A program made the translations under genes and the position numbers. Shown in pieces: positions 7,651 to 14,617 of a DNA stretch of 16,916 nucleotides. The notes below the pieces were generated by a model, which had not been told where the DNA came from, did no database searches, and worked only from the letters and a program-made list of their open reading frames with translations. Location of the stretch: the NCBI GenBank assembly GCA_019894735.1, contig JAGXOB010000043.1:1-16916 (forward strand). Reading direction: 5' to 3'. This DNA is from Promethearchaeota archaeon. Its GTDB lineage: Archaea; Asgardarchaeota; Lokiarchaeia; Sigynarchaeales; SOKP01. Position 1 is the first letter of the stretch, and each line of letters opens with the position of its first letter.

Positions 7651-9069
7651 ATGGAGCTCGATCGTTTTCGCAAATCTTACAATAGATTAATTTGGCCGGT
7701 ATATCTACTCAACGGTTTCAATAGTATATCGTTTGCGGGTATAATAATCCTTATTGTACCATTATCTTCGTTAATTTGGCCTGGAGAAGCATACCATGCT
7801 TTAGAGATGGGAATTTTAATTACAACTCTGCTTTGGACATCATCAATTTCTGGATTATTTTTTGGATGGTTGATTGATAAATATTCAAGAGTAAAAATTT
7901 TGATAATCATTTCAATTGTAAGAAGTTTTTGTATGATCTTACTCGGATTCGCCATTGCTGGTCAAGGTTTGTTTACGTGGATGTATTTTTTTTCTGTTAT
8001 TTTCATTTTTGGTATCTTTGCTGGGGGAAACTACCCCGCAATGGTTTCTCTCTCTAACGATATTGTTCCATTAAAGGATCGATCCAAATTCTTTGGATAT
8101 TTTAGTATGGCAGGATCAGTATTTATGATGTTTGGATTTCTAATATCTGGGTCTTTAGTACAGTTCGGGTTTTGGAGAATATACTTCTTTAGCATTGGTT
8201 TTGCGGTTTTATTGTCTGGGATAGTATTCTATTTTATTGTTAAGGAACCAAAAAGAGGAACTCAAAACAAAGAATTACAGCTTGTACTCAAAAATGAAGA
8301 AATTGAATACGATTTTAAAATGAGCAGGAAATTAATGCGACAAACAATGTTATCTCGCACTAACATCGCCGCTTTATTAGAAGGGATATTTAGTAATGTA
8401 TTTATGGGAAGTTTGGATATGATTATTTTACCATATCTAATGACACCACCGCATAATCTCTCTCCAATAGTAACAGGACTATTTATTGTTATTTATGGCC
8501 TCATTGGACGAATTCTTGGGCAAATCGTGCTAGCGCGGTTATCTGATAAGGTAGCAGAGCGTAAGGGAGTTAGAAGAATTTATTTTATTATAATTTCTTT
8601 AATCGGAGGATCAATAACCTTCGTTTTAATGTTTTTTGTCCCTATCCCTTATATGACTGAAGCTGAAGGTGCAGATATTGTTCTCTTCTTCTCTCTTCCC
8701 ATGAGTTTCATGATGGGTATCCTAATTTTTAGTTCTGATGCAGTATCCTCTCTATATGCGGTGAATCAACCTCCCGTATTGCAAGAAATAAATCTCCCAG
8801 AAGGACAAGGCCAAATCGTTTCGTGGAATCAATTTTTAGAACAAATCGGTTATGGATTGGGACCATTAATAGCTGGCGTTTTCATTTCGATGTTCGGACA
8901 AAATTATCAAATTAGTGCAATAATAATAACAATTTTCGTAATTCCCGGAGCAGTATTGTGGATATTATCGCTATCTTGGTACTCACATGATAAGAAAAGG
9001 ATTAAAGAAATACTTAAAGAAAGGGCAGGGATTTTAGAGAAAAGAAGAGAAACTATACAAGAATTATAA
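7651..9069 (+). CDS. Major facilitator superfamily transporter
   Basis: This 472-residue membrane protein has about 12 hydrophobic helices in two sets of six, split by a charged loop around 200-235. The MFS motif A loop between helices 2 and 3 reads GWLIDKYSRVK (72-82), and a degenerate copy (LARLSDKVAERKGVRR) lies in the second half between helices 8 and 9. The stretch GGNYPAMVSLSNDIVP (125-140) in helix 4 and its loop, followed by RSKFFGYFSMAGS, is like the Spinster and sugar-phosphate/organic-anion branches of the superfamily. The substrate cannot be deduced. The C-terminal tail is a charged helix. It is a single gene with its own promoter, placed between the surface protein gene and a GTPase gene; the spacings (104 and 145 bases) argue against one operon. 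Confidence 0.85.
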   Translation: MELDRFRKSYNRLIWPVYLLNGFNSISFAGIIILIVPLSSLIWPGEAYHALEMGILITTLLWTSSISGLFFGWLIDKYSRVKILIIISIVRSFCMILLGFAIAGQGLFTWMYFFSVIFIFGIFAGGNYPAMVSLSNDIVPLKDRSKFFGYFSMAGSVFMMFGFLISGSLVQFGFWRIYFFSIGFAVLLSGIVFYFIVKEPKRGTQNKELQLVLKNEEIEYDFKMSRKLMRQTMLSRTNIAALLEGIFSNVFMGSLDMIILPYLMTPPHNLSPIVTGLFIVIYGLIGRILGQIVLARLSDKVAERKGVRRIYFIIISLIGGSITFVLMFFVPIPYMTEAEGADIVLFFSLPMSFMMGILIFSSDAVSSLYAVNQPPVLQEINLPEGQGQIVSWNQFLEQIGYGLGPLIAGVFISMFGQNYQISAIIITIFVIPGAVLWILSLSWYSHDKKRIKEILKERAGILEKRRETIQEL

Positions 9070-9129
9070 AAACTTTTTCAAACCAAGATAAATATTTTAA
9101 AAACTCTAACTTTTTTGTTACCACGAATT

Positions 9130-9139
9130 TTTAAATATA
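9130..9139 (+). promoter_or_regulatory. TATA box of the variant GTPase gene
   Basis: TTTAAATATA lies 76-85 bases before the ATG at 9215, predicting an AT-rich leader of about 50 bases. No clear ribosome site is seen at either candidate start. Confidence 0.35.
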
Positions 9140-9214
9140 TGTAATTATGAACATTCAAATATTCTTACTCTTATTATTATTTTAATAGAGATAAACTAAA
9201 TCTTTTCGGATTAG

Positions 9215-9769
9215 ATGATTGAAATGAGTAGAAAATCTATTTCCAATTTGCAATTTAAGCTCCCTATTATCGGAGATGGAGGAGTTGGTAAAACAACTTT
9301 AACTCATCGGTATCTACACGGACTATTTAAAGAATCGTATCACTTAACGATTGGAGTTGACTTTTTCCTAAAAAAGTTTGAAATTGATGAAAAGAATGTT
9401 TCTTTACAAATATGGGATTTTGCAGGTGAGGAAAAATTCCGTTTTCTCTTACCGGGCGTTATAAACGGAGCTCATGGAACCATATTTATGTTTGATATAA
9501 CTAGGTATGTGACATTTGAAAATTTGTCGAATTGGACAACTGTTTTTAAATCAGCAAATGAAACCCACAACCAAGATGTGCCTGCCTTGTTAGTAGGTAG
9601 TAAGACTGATCTTAAAGGACTTAGAACCGTTCCAGTCAAAGAAGCTGAAAAATTTGCGCGAGATAATGATTTTAGTGATTATATTGAGTGTTCCTCAAAA
9701 AATGGCGAAAATGTAGAAGAACTGTTTAGAGCAATCACAAAAATCATGATGGAAAAGGTAAAACATTAA
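9215..9769 (+). CDS. Ras/Rab-like small GTPase with altered G3 and G4 motifs
   Basis: This 184-residue single-domain GTPase has P-loop GDGGVGKTT (20-28), switch I Thr45 in HLTIGVDF, G3 WDFAGEEKF (67-75), G4 GSKTD (128-132) and G5 ECSSKNG (158-164). The fold and spacing are those of Rab/Ras proteins, which switch between GDP and GTP forms. Two key positions differ. The catalytic Gln after DxAG is Glu72, and the G4 Asn of NKxD is Ser129. The first usually lowers intrinsic hydrolysis; the second can weaken guanine binding. The C-terminus (EKVKH) has no Cys, so no CaaX or Rab-type prenylation is expected. An in-frame ATG at 9224 would remove three residues. The sequence differs clearly from the second GTPase of the window. 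Function and partner are unknown. Confidence 0.88.
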   Translation: MIEMSRKSISNLQFKLPIIGDGGVGKTTLTHRYLHGLFKESYHLTIGVDFFLKKFEIDEKNVSLQIWDFAGEEKFRFLLPGVINGAHGTIFMFDITRYVTFENLSNWTTVFKSANETHNQDVPALLVGSKTDLKGLRTVPVKEAEKFARDNDFSDYIECSSKNGENVEELFRAITKIMMEKVKH

Positions 9770-9860
9770 AATAAATCCTAATACCTATAAGATTTTTATA
9801 CCTACTAATAATTATCTAAAACTAATTATTCACGATTTCTATTTTTAATATTAAATCTAA

Positions 9861-9869
9861 TATATAAAA
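9861..9869 (+). promoter_or_regulatory. TATA box of the tryptophanase-family gene
   Basis: TATATAAAA lies 23-31 bases before the ATG at 9892, exactly the spacing expected if transcription starts at that ATG (leaderless). This decides against the in-frame GTG at 9883, which would lie upstream of the predicted transcript start. Confidence 0.6.
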
Positions 9870-9891
9870 GTATATCATATAAGTGATTATA

Positions 9892-11505
9892 ATGAAGTCT
9901 ATGTATGAATTAAACGTACCAGTTCCGACTAAGCGTGCTTTAGTTGTAAGAACTAACAAAGAAGTTTCTAAAGAACAGAGAGAAATTGCTCTAAAGGAAA
10001 CGGAATACAGTATGTTTTCCTTCCCCGCAGATTTGCTTATATTAGATTTTCTTTCTGATAGTGGCAGTTCTTCTATGACTGACTTACAATGGGCTTCACT
10101 TTTTCACGGTGATGAATCTTATGGACGTAATAAGGGATATTATGTTCTTCTTGAAGCTATTCGAGACACTTTCGAGCGGGGAAATGAACCAAAAAAAGCG
10201 ATAAACTTAATCTTATCAGGTGAAACAAATGTAAAGAAACTTATGGACGAATTATATTTGAAATCTCATGAGGGAGGTTTTGTTAATGGTGGCATTCATC
10301 AGTTAGCTCGTCCAAACGCCTTTTTGGTACCTCAGGGGCGATGTGCTGAGCATCTATTATTTTCAACGATTGGTCTAATTTTAAAAGAAAGAAATCCGAA
10401 CAAAGAGTACTATATCCCAAATAATGGTCATTTTGACACTACCGAAGCTAATATCGCTGCTAATGGCATGCACCCTGTAAATTTATTCTCGGTAAACTTA
10501 TTTGAAGATTTCCCACCAGAACAAATGGAGGTCAAAAATCCCTTCAAAGGAAATATGGATAGTAAAGAGTTAATCGCTTTCATTGAAGATAAAGGAGTTG
10601 AAAGTATTCCGCTAATTTATCTTACAATTACTAACAATACTGCTGCAGGTCAGCCTGTATCTTTAAAAAACATTAAAGCCATAAGTGAGATTGCGCGAAG
10701 TTATGAAATTCCGTTCTTCTTAGATGCTTGTAGGTTTGCAGAAAACTCATTTTTTATCAAAGAATTTGAGGAAGATTATAAGAATTATAGTATAGCAGAA
10801 ATTGTCAAAGAAATGTTCTCCTACGCTGACGGATTTACAATTAGTTTTAAAAAAGATGGACTCGCTAATATAGGAGGAGGTTTGTTTATTAGAGATCAAG
10901 GAATTTTTTATAAAAAGTTCTCAGATAACGGGAATATTGGAACTAAGTTAAAAGAAAAACAAATATTAACTTTTGGAAACGATTCTTACGGTGGACTTAG
11001 CGGGCGGGCAATCATGAGCATAGCTGTAGGGCTTTATGAAGTGGTTAAAGAGCAATATTTAGCCGAAAGGATTCGACAAGTAAGAGATTTTGCTCTAAAA
11101 CTTTCACAAAATGGAGTACCGGTCGTTCTTCCAGCGGGTGGACATGCCGTATATATTAATGTGGCGAAATTTTTTGAAGGAACTGGCATGAAAATTGACG
11201 ATTTTGGGGGAGTTGGATTCACAATAGAACTTTTAAAGCATTATGGAATTAGAGCTTGCGAATTGGGTCCTTTTGCTTTTGAATGGGATACAAAAACACC
11301 AGAGCAACGTAAAGGGATTCTAAATTTAGTACGGTTTGCAATACCCCGGAATGTATACGACACTTCTCATATTGATTATGCCGTCGCGGCTATAACCGAA
11401 TTATACAACAATAGAGATAAAATTCCAAAAGTAGAAGTCTCCCGAGGGGCTAGTTTGAGACTACGACATTTTCAATCAGGATTACAGCCAATTTATACTG
11501 AATAA
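9892..11505 (+). CDS. Tryptophanase / tyrosine phenol-lyase family PLP enzyme
   Basis: This 537-residue beta-eliminating lyase is colinear with TnaA and Tpl. The PLP-phosphate side has QGRCAEH (148-154); PNNGHFDTT follows (176-184). DACRFAEN (278-285) contains the Asp expected to bind the PLP ring nitrogen, and SFKKDG (318-323) contains K321, the expected Schiff-base Lys. The C-terminus (LRLRHFQSGL) matches the family's closing strand. The family splits tryptophan to indole, or tyrosine to phenol, plus pyruvate and ammonia; the sequence does not let me choose between them. It is longer than TnaA (471) and Tpl (456), mainly from an insertion of about 45 residues (98-140) just before the PLP-binding segment. 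The start is ATG 9892, supported by the TATA spacing; a GTG at 9883 is in frame. It is a monocistronic gene. Confidence 0.9.
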   Translation: MKSMYELNVPVPTKRALVVRTNKEVSKEQREIALKETEYSMFSFPADLLILDFLSDSGSSSMTDLQWASLFHGDESYGRNKGYYVLLEAIRDTFERGNEPKKAINLILSGETNVKKLMDELYLKSHEGGFVNGGIHQLARPNAFLVPQGRCAEHLLFSTIGLILKERNPNKEYYIPNNGHFDTTEANIAANGMHPVNLFSVNLFEDFPPEQMEVKNPFKGNMDSKELIAFIEDKGVESIPLIYLTITNNTAAGQPVSLKNIKAISEIARSYEIPFFLDACRFAENSFFIKEFEEDYKNYSIAEIVKEMFSYADGFTISFKKDGLANIGGGLFIRDQGIFYKKFSDNGNIGTKLKEKQILTFGNDSYGGLSGRAIMSIAVGLYEVVKEQYLAERIRQVRDFALKLSQNGVPVVLPAGGHAVYINVAKFFEGTGMKIDDFGGVGFTIELLKHYGIRACELGPFAFEWDTKTPEQRKGILNLVRFAIPRNVYDTSHIDYAVAAITELYNNRDKIPKVEVSRGASLRLRHFQSGLQPIYTE

Positions 11506-11543
11506 AAAAAAAGAATCAAATTCATATTCATCATATTTTGTAG

Positions 11544-11569
11544 TTTTCACAGGATGAAGCCTGTGAAAA
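11544..11569. repeat. Perfect 10-bp inverted repeat with 6-base loop
   Basis: TTTTCACAGG (11544-11553) and CCTGTGAAAA (11560-11569) are exact reverse complements around ATGAAG. The hairpin lies 38 bases after the lyase stop. It is GC-richer than its surroundings and overlaps the 5' end of the PCP_red-like fragment. It could be a terminator-like RNA hairpin, a protein-binding or recombination site, or a relic of the fragment. Confidence 0.5.
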
Positions 11570-11681
11570 ACTCGTTAAAGTTCCTCGCATTTTCTTGAAA
11601 AAAGCACTTAGAGGCTGTGTAGAGGTTGTTAAAAAGGAAGGTATTACAATTAATTACACCCGAATTCATGGAAAAAATTAA
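11544..11681 (+). pseudogene. PCP_red-like domain remnant without a start codon
   Basis: After a TAG at 11541 an open frame of 45 codons runs to TAA at 11681. Its translation (about DEACEKLVKVPRIFLKKALR, then CVEVVKKEGITINYTR) follows the PCP_red pattern: an EA..L..VP entry, a basic RK-rich helix, a helix with VE and KKEG, and a final IT. PCP_red domains occur at the C-terminus of the light-independent protochlorophyllide reductase B subunit and as small stand-alone archaeal and bacterial proteins. No ATG, GTG or TTG precedes the domain in frame, so this looks like a 5'-truncated relic, or a gene whose start was lost. The TAG sits near where the family often has a Trp. Family identification is by eye only. 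Confidence 0.45.
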
Positions 11682-11716
11682 TAACAAAAGGTCTATGGAA
11701 AAGCAAGAAACTTAAT

Positions 11717-11742
11717 TTGAAAAATAAAAAAGAGTTCTTTTT
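11717..11742 (-). terminator. Terminator-like palindrome between convergent genes
   Basis: AAAAAGA (11727-11733) and TCTTTTT (11736-11742) pair. On the minus strand, just after the DUF6512-like gene, this reads as several T runs. It may end that transcript. Confidence 0.4.
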
Positions 11743-11754
11743 CTCAATTTTCTG

Positions 11755-12285
11755 CTAAGCGTATGGATTTGCAAGCACATCATGCCATGGCAAGTAAAAT
11801 GAAAACGCTGTAAATTCTACTATCAAGACGATTATCAGTACTATTGACAATACTTTTAATCTTTTTCCAAATTCCATTTTACTCGTATCCAATTCTATGA
11901 AACCTAACATTAACGCTGAAACATAAACGGTAGTTTGAGCCGATATTATTTCTACAACGAAATGCATTTGCCACGGATAAATAACACGAGTGAAAAAGAA
12001 AAACATAAATATTATCCATGGAAAGAAGATCGCTGAAAAGATGCGTGAAAACAGAAATCTTGTTTTATCAACTATTTTTTTCTTGAACGCGAGATACTCA
12101 ATTACTGATAATATAATGTATGAGTACAAGCCGATCTTCATGTGCTGAAATACGCTCTCGTCGATAGCACTGAAAACTTGAAATACGATATTAGGAAAAA
12201 ATTTATATGTATAGTGTAATACTATAACGATGCCTAATAAGATAAAACTCCGAACATATATGTATTTATTATCATCCAAATTCAT
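11755..12285 (-). CDS. DUF6512-like integral membrane protein
   Basis: This 176-residue protein has about five hydrophobic helices (roughly 11-29, 51-67, 80-99, 104-129 and 145-164). Between helices 1 and 2 it carries SAIDESVFQHMKI (39-51), which matches the conserved N-E-S-x-W/F-E/Q-H-x-K motif of the DUF6512 family of small bacterial and archaeal membrane proteins. The end (FYLPWHDVLANPY) also fits that family's closing motif. The function of the family is not known to me. A GGGGAT ribosome site lies a few bases before the ATG at 12285. It is convergent with the lyase gene and separated from the next minus-strand gene by 184 bases. Confidence 0.6.
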   Translation of the reverse strand: MNLDDNKYIYVRSFILLGIVIVLHYTYKFFPNIVFQVFSAIDESVFQHMKIGLYSYIILSVIEYLAFKKKIVDKTRFLFSRIFSAIFFPWIIFMFFFFTRVIYPWQMHFVVEIISAQTTVYVSALMLGFIELDTSKMEFGKRLKVLSIVLIIVLIVEFTAFSFYLPWHDVLANPYA

Positions 12286-12469
12286 TTATATCCCCAATAG
12301 TAAATATCTTACAATATGTACTAATACTAGTAGTAAAAAACGTAATGAGTATTAAAACTACCTAGACCAACAACCTTTCCGTTATATTCAAAAGAATTAG
12401 ACACAAGTTGAATCTTTTTAGGACTAGTTAATATTAAGAATGAATAAAAAAGCATTTTAAAAAAATTAC

Positions 12470-12778
12470 TTATATATCCAATGTTCTTAATCTTTGAGAA
12501 ATATTTTTCCTTCTTAGTATCTTCATAAAATCGTTTTCCCTCTGTTTCAGCGTACCCAAAAATGAATCTAGTTTATCAAAATTATTAAACCAATGTTCTT
12601 CTCCATTTACTATGATTTTTACACCTTTTCTTTCGCTATTATTAATTATGGCATAAATTCCGCCGATTTCTGAATCATGTTTTATAAATACTTTCTCATT
12701 TTCAGCGCTGTTATCCTTTTCATTTCCCTTTTTAGCCCAAAATTGATTTTTAAGAAGATAGCTTCTGTACATACTCAT
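12470..12778 (-). CDS. Small hypothetical protein, about 102 residues
   Basis: No family recognised. The protein is soluble, with a basic, polar N-terminus (YRSYLLKNQFWAKKGNEK). A central beta-rich part follows, with HDSEIGGIYAIINN, then GVKIIVNGEEHWFNNFDKLDSFL, which looks like a compact strand-turn-strand-helix unit. The end is a basic helix (KILRRKNISQRLRTLDI). The alternation of hydrophobic residues makes a real gene more likely than a chance frame. I chose ATG 12778; an in-frame GTG at 12790, with AAGG a few bases before it, would add four residues. The adjoining 407 bases (12791-13197) hold no gene that I can support, only AT-rich sequence with a TATA-like TTATATAAAA near 13058 and short imperfect palindromes. 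Confidence 0.5.
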   Translation of the reverse strand: MSMYRSYLLKNQFWAKKGNEKDNSAENEKVFIKHDSEIGGIYAIINNSERKGVKIIVNGEEHWFNNFDKLDSFLGTLKQRENDFMKILRRKNISQRLRTLDI

Positions 12779-13197
12779 CTTTTCACACACACGACCTTTT
12801 TTTTTTGTATTTTCTAAGAATCATCATGATATCACTACTGATGACCTTAGAGTAGTATCCAAATAATATAAGATCATTTGTGGTAATAGAATAATATGTT
12901 ATCCGTATTATATCCACATATTACGGTAATTTTAATTTATAATTACTAATTTAACTCATATTACTCAGATGCGTTATAATCAAAAAGCATCAATTTAGTA
13001 TTTAAATGACAAAGTAAACGGAAATTAAGTGAATACTCTAAAATAATTACTTTGGGTTATATAAAAAAAATTTCCATTGCAAGTTTGTAATATGGTAACG
13101 GTTTTTCTTAATAAGAATGGAATTTAAATATTAAATAAATAATTTATTCTTAAGTAATAAAAAAGGAGATTAGGGATAAGCGAGGTAACAACTTAAA

Positions 13198-13485
13198 ATG
13201 ATGGCAGAATGTGATTTCTACATGAATCTCTACGACGATTTCATTAAAACTGAAAACGATGAAAACGAAAAAATTTTATGGAAAATGTATAAGATTCTTG
13301 ATTTAATGAAAGCTACTGATGGAAACGATCCAGACGGTTTCATGGAAAATGGTCTCAGAATGATTATGCTTCTCTTTAAATATTATAATATAAACTCTTG
13401 CGATCTGAGTAGTTTTGATTTAAATGAGACTTCTCCTGATAAAAAGGAAGAACTACGTTTCATATTGAAAACAGAATTTATGTAA
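13198..13485 (+). CDS. Small acidic hypothetical protein, 95 residues
   Basis: No family recognised. It is a predominantly helical, acidic protein (NLYDDFIKTENDENEKI, then DGNDPDGFMENG), with hydrophobic helix faces in ILWKMYKILDLM and LRMIMLLFKYYNI. The start has two consecutive ATG codons (13198 and 13201), preceded by GAGGT at 13182-13186. Its stop overlaps the stop end of the PUA-protein gene on the other strand by 8 bases (13478-13485), so the two transcripts converge. The acidic, helical character would fit a protein-protein adaptor or an antitoxin-like regulator, but nothing specific supports either. Confidence 0.55.
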   Translation: MMAECDFYMNLYDDFIKTENDENEKILWKMYKILDLMKATDGNDPDGFMENGLRMIMLLFKYYNINSCDLSSFDLNETSPDKKEELRFILKTEFM

Positions 13486-13984
13486 ATTCCTTTTCAAATT
13501 TCCACACCTCATCTTGTATTGTGTGGAGATTTTTGACTACTTTACCCGAACTTGCTTCTTCCATTTGTTTGGCGTCAAGCATAGATTTACCAATAGCTAA
13601 AGCTCTATCGTAATTTTCGTCCACTATTACCACAATATCGCCTTTTTTTATCGAAGGGTCGATCTTAGTAATACCTGGTCTCATTACATCAGCTGAATTT
13701 GTCACAAAACGTATAGCTCCTTTGTCAACAACAATCTTCTTCATTTCCACTTGTTTATTTAAGAGTAAAGTTAAGACCGGGATGTAACCCTCCTCAGATT
13801 TCCATAGTTTTAAGACATTATTAACGGCAAACAATGTATCTCCAGCATCAGTTTGGATTAATTCTATCCGAGCTTTTTTAGGGAAAATTTGATTTACGAA
13901 TTTTTCGTCGTATTGCGATAAGATATCATCTTGTAATTCTTTAATTTGAGATTTTTGTATGAAATGTCTGTGTTTGATATTCAT
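13478..13984 (-). CDS. PUA-domain RNA-binding protein, archaeal MCT-1/Tma20-like
   Basis: This 168-residue protein has a pre-PUA domain (about 1-80, starting IKHRHFIQKSQIKELQDDI) and a C-terminal PUA domain (about 84-160). The PUA part carries VVDKGAIRFVTNSADVMRPG (85-104) and KKGDIVVIVDE (113-123), then RALAIGKSMLDAKQM and the end motif KVVKNLHTIQDEVW. This is the domain order of archaeal homologues of eukaryotic MCTS1/Tma20, which with DENR/eIF2D act in ribosome recycling and initiation. The role here would be RNA or ribosome binding in the cytosol. It is divergent from the 2H phosphoesterase gene, with only 71 bases between the starts, and a TATA element there could serve both. Confidence 0.85.
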   Translation of the reverse strand: MNIKHRHFIQKSQIKELQDDILSQYDEKFVNQIFPKKARIELIQTDAGDTLFAVNNVLKLWKSEEGYIPVLTLLLNKQVEMKKIVVDKGAIRFVTNSADVMRPGITKIDPSIKKGDIVVIVDENYDRALAIGKSMLDAKQMEEASSGKVVKNLHTIQDEVWKFEKEFT

Positions 13985-14020
13985 AGTTCATAGTGTAAAT
14001 AAAAATCATCACATAAAAAC

Positions 14021-14030
14021 CTTTTATATC
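14021..14030. promoter_or_regulatory. TATA element shared by two divergent genes
   Basis: On the plus strand CTTTTATATC lies 27-34 bases before the ATG at 14056, giving a nearly leaderless start. On the minus strand the same bases read GATATAAAAG, 37-46 bases before the ATG at 13984, giving a leader of about 13 bases. No second clear box lies in the 71-base gap. Confidence 0.5.
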
Positions 14031-14055
14031 CCCGTATTTGTATTAATTTTGAGAT

Positions 14056-14595
14056 ATGACTAAAGTTTATTCCACCGTAGTAGTGATTATTCCTCCGAAA
14101 GAGATTTGGGGGACAATTCAGGATATCCGAAAAAAGTACGATCGACATATTCATAGATGGATGCCCCACATCACTCTATTATATCCCTTCAGACCCCAAT
14201 CTGAATTTACTAAACTTGAATCTCTTTTTACAGTTGTATGTAAAGAAATAAATATCTTTGAAATATGCTGTAACAAATTCAAATTTTTTCATCACGGAAA
14301 AAAGAACTATACTCTCTATTTGGATCCAGAACCTGAAAATTTGATTACAAATCTCCAACACAAGATCTTGGAAATTGTTCCCGATTGTAATGATGTATCC
14401 TTGTATAAAAGCGGTTTTGTACCTCATTTAAGTGTAGGACAGATAGAAGGGAATGATAAACTAAAATCGGTTTTAAAAAAAATTCAGAATAATTGGAATC
14501 CATTGAAATTCAAAATAACTTCAATTTATTTTATCGCGAGAGAGAAAGAGAAATTATCTGAATTCAAAATCAAAAAAGAAATTACTTTAAAATAA
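14056..14595 (+). CDS. 2H phosphoesterase (2'-5' RNA ligase-like)
   Basis: This 179-residue protein has the two H-x-T/S motifs that define the 2H superfamily: H38-I-T40 in MPHITLLYPF and H124-L-S126 in VPHLSVGQ. They are about 86 residues apart, as expected for the two lobes of the fold. Members hydrolyse or form 2'-5' and cyclic phosphodiester bonds in RNA or nucleotides, and several act on 2',3'-cyclic ends. Each motif is followed by a hydrophobic strand, as in LigT/ThpR and YjcG-like proteins. It is divergent from the MCT-1-like gene, so a shared RNA or translation theme is possible. It ends 22 bases before the convergent GTPase gene, and an A-rich tract fills the gap. Confidence 0.85.
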   Translation: MTKVYSTVVVIIPPKEIWGTIQDIRKKYDRHIHRWMPHITLLYPFRPQSEFTKLESLFTVVCKEINIFEICCNKFKFFHHGKKNYTLYLDPEPENLITNLQHKILEIVPDCNDVSLYKSGFVPHLSVGQIEGNDKLKSVLKKIQNNWNPLKFKITSIYFIAREKEKLSEFKIKKEITLK

Positions 14596-14617
14596 GATAG
14601 CAACAAAAAAAATGACT

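Noticed and set aside
9892..11505. Naming the lyase specifically tnaA or tpl
   Set aside because: The motifs I can place are common to both enzymes, and the insertion near the active site prevents a residue-by-residue decision by eye.
12317..12333. TACTA-TACTA-TAGTA cluster as an operator upstream of the DUF6512-like gene
   Set aside because: Only the central 8 bases (TACTAGTA) are a true palindrome; the outer copies do not extend the symmetry.
12791..13197. Possible RNA gene or repeat array in the 407-base gap
   Set aside because: Only short imperfect AT-rich palindromes (for example CCGTA/TACGG near 12904-12926) were seen, with no cloverleaf, no regular repeats and no GC-rich island.
13981..14169. 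Minus-strand open frame of 62 codons near the PUA gene start
   Set aside because: It covers the divergent promoter and the N-terminus of the 2H protein; the first HxT motif supports the plus strand.
14179..14427. Minus-strand open frame of 82 codons
   Set aside because: It is antisense to the 2H phosphoesterase and would interrupt between the two conserved His motifs.
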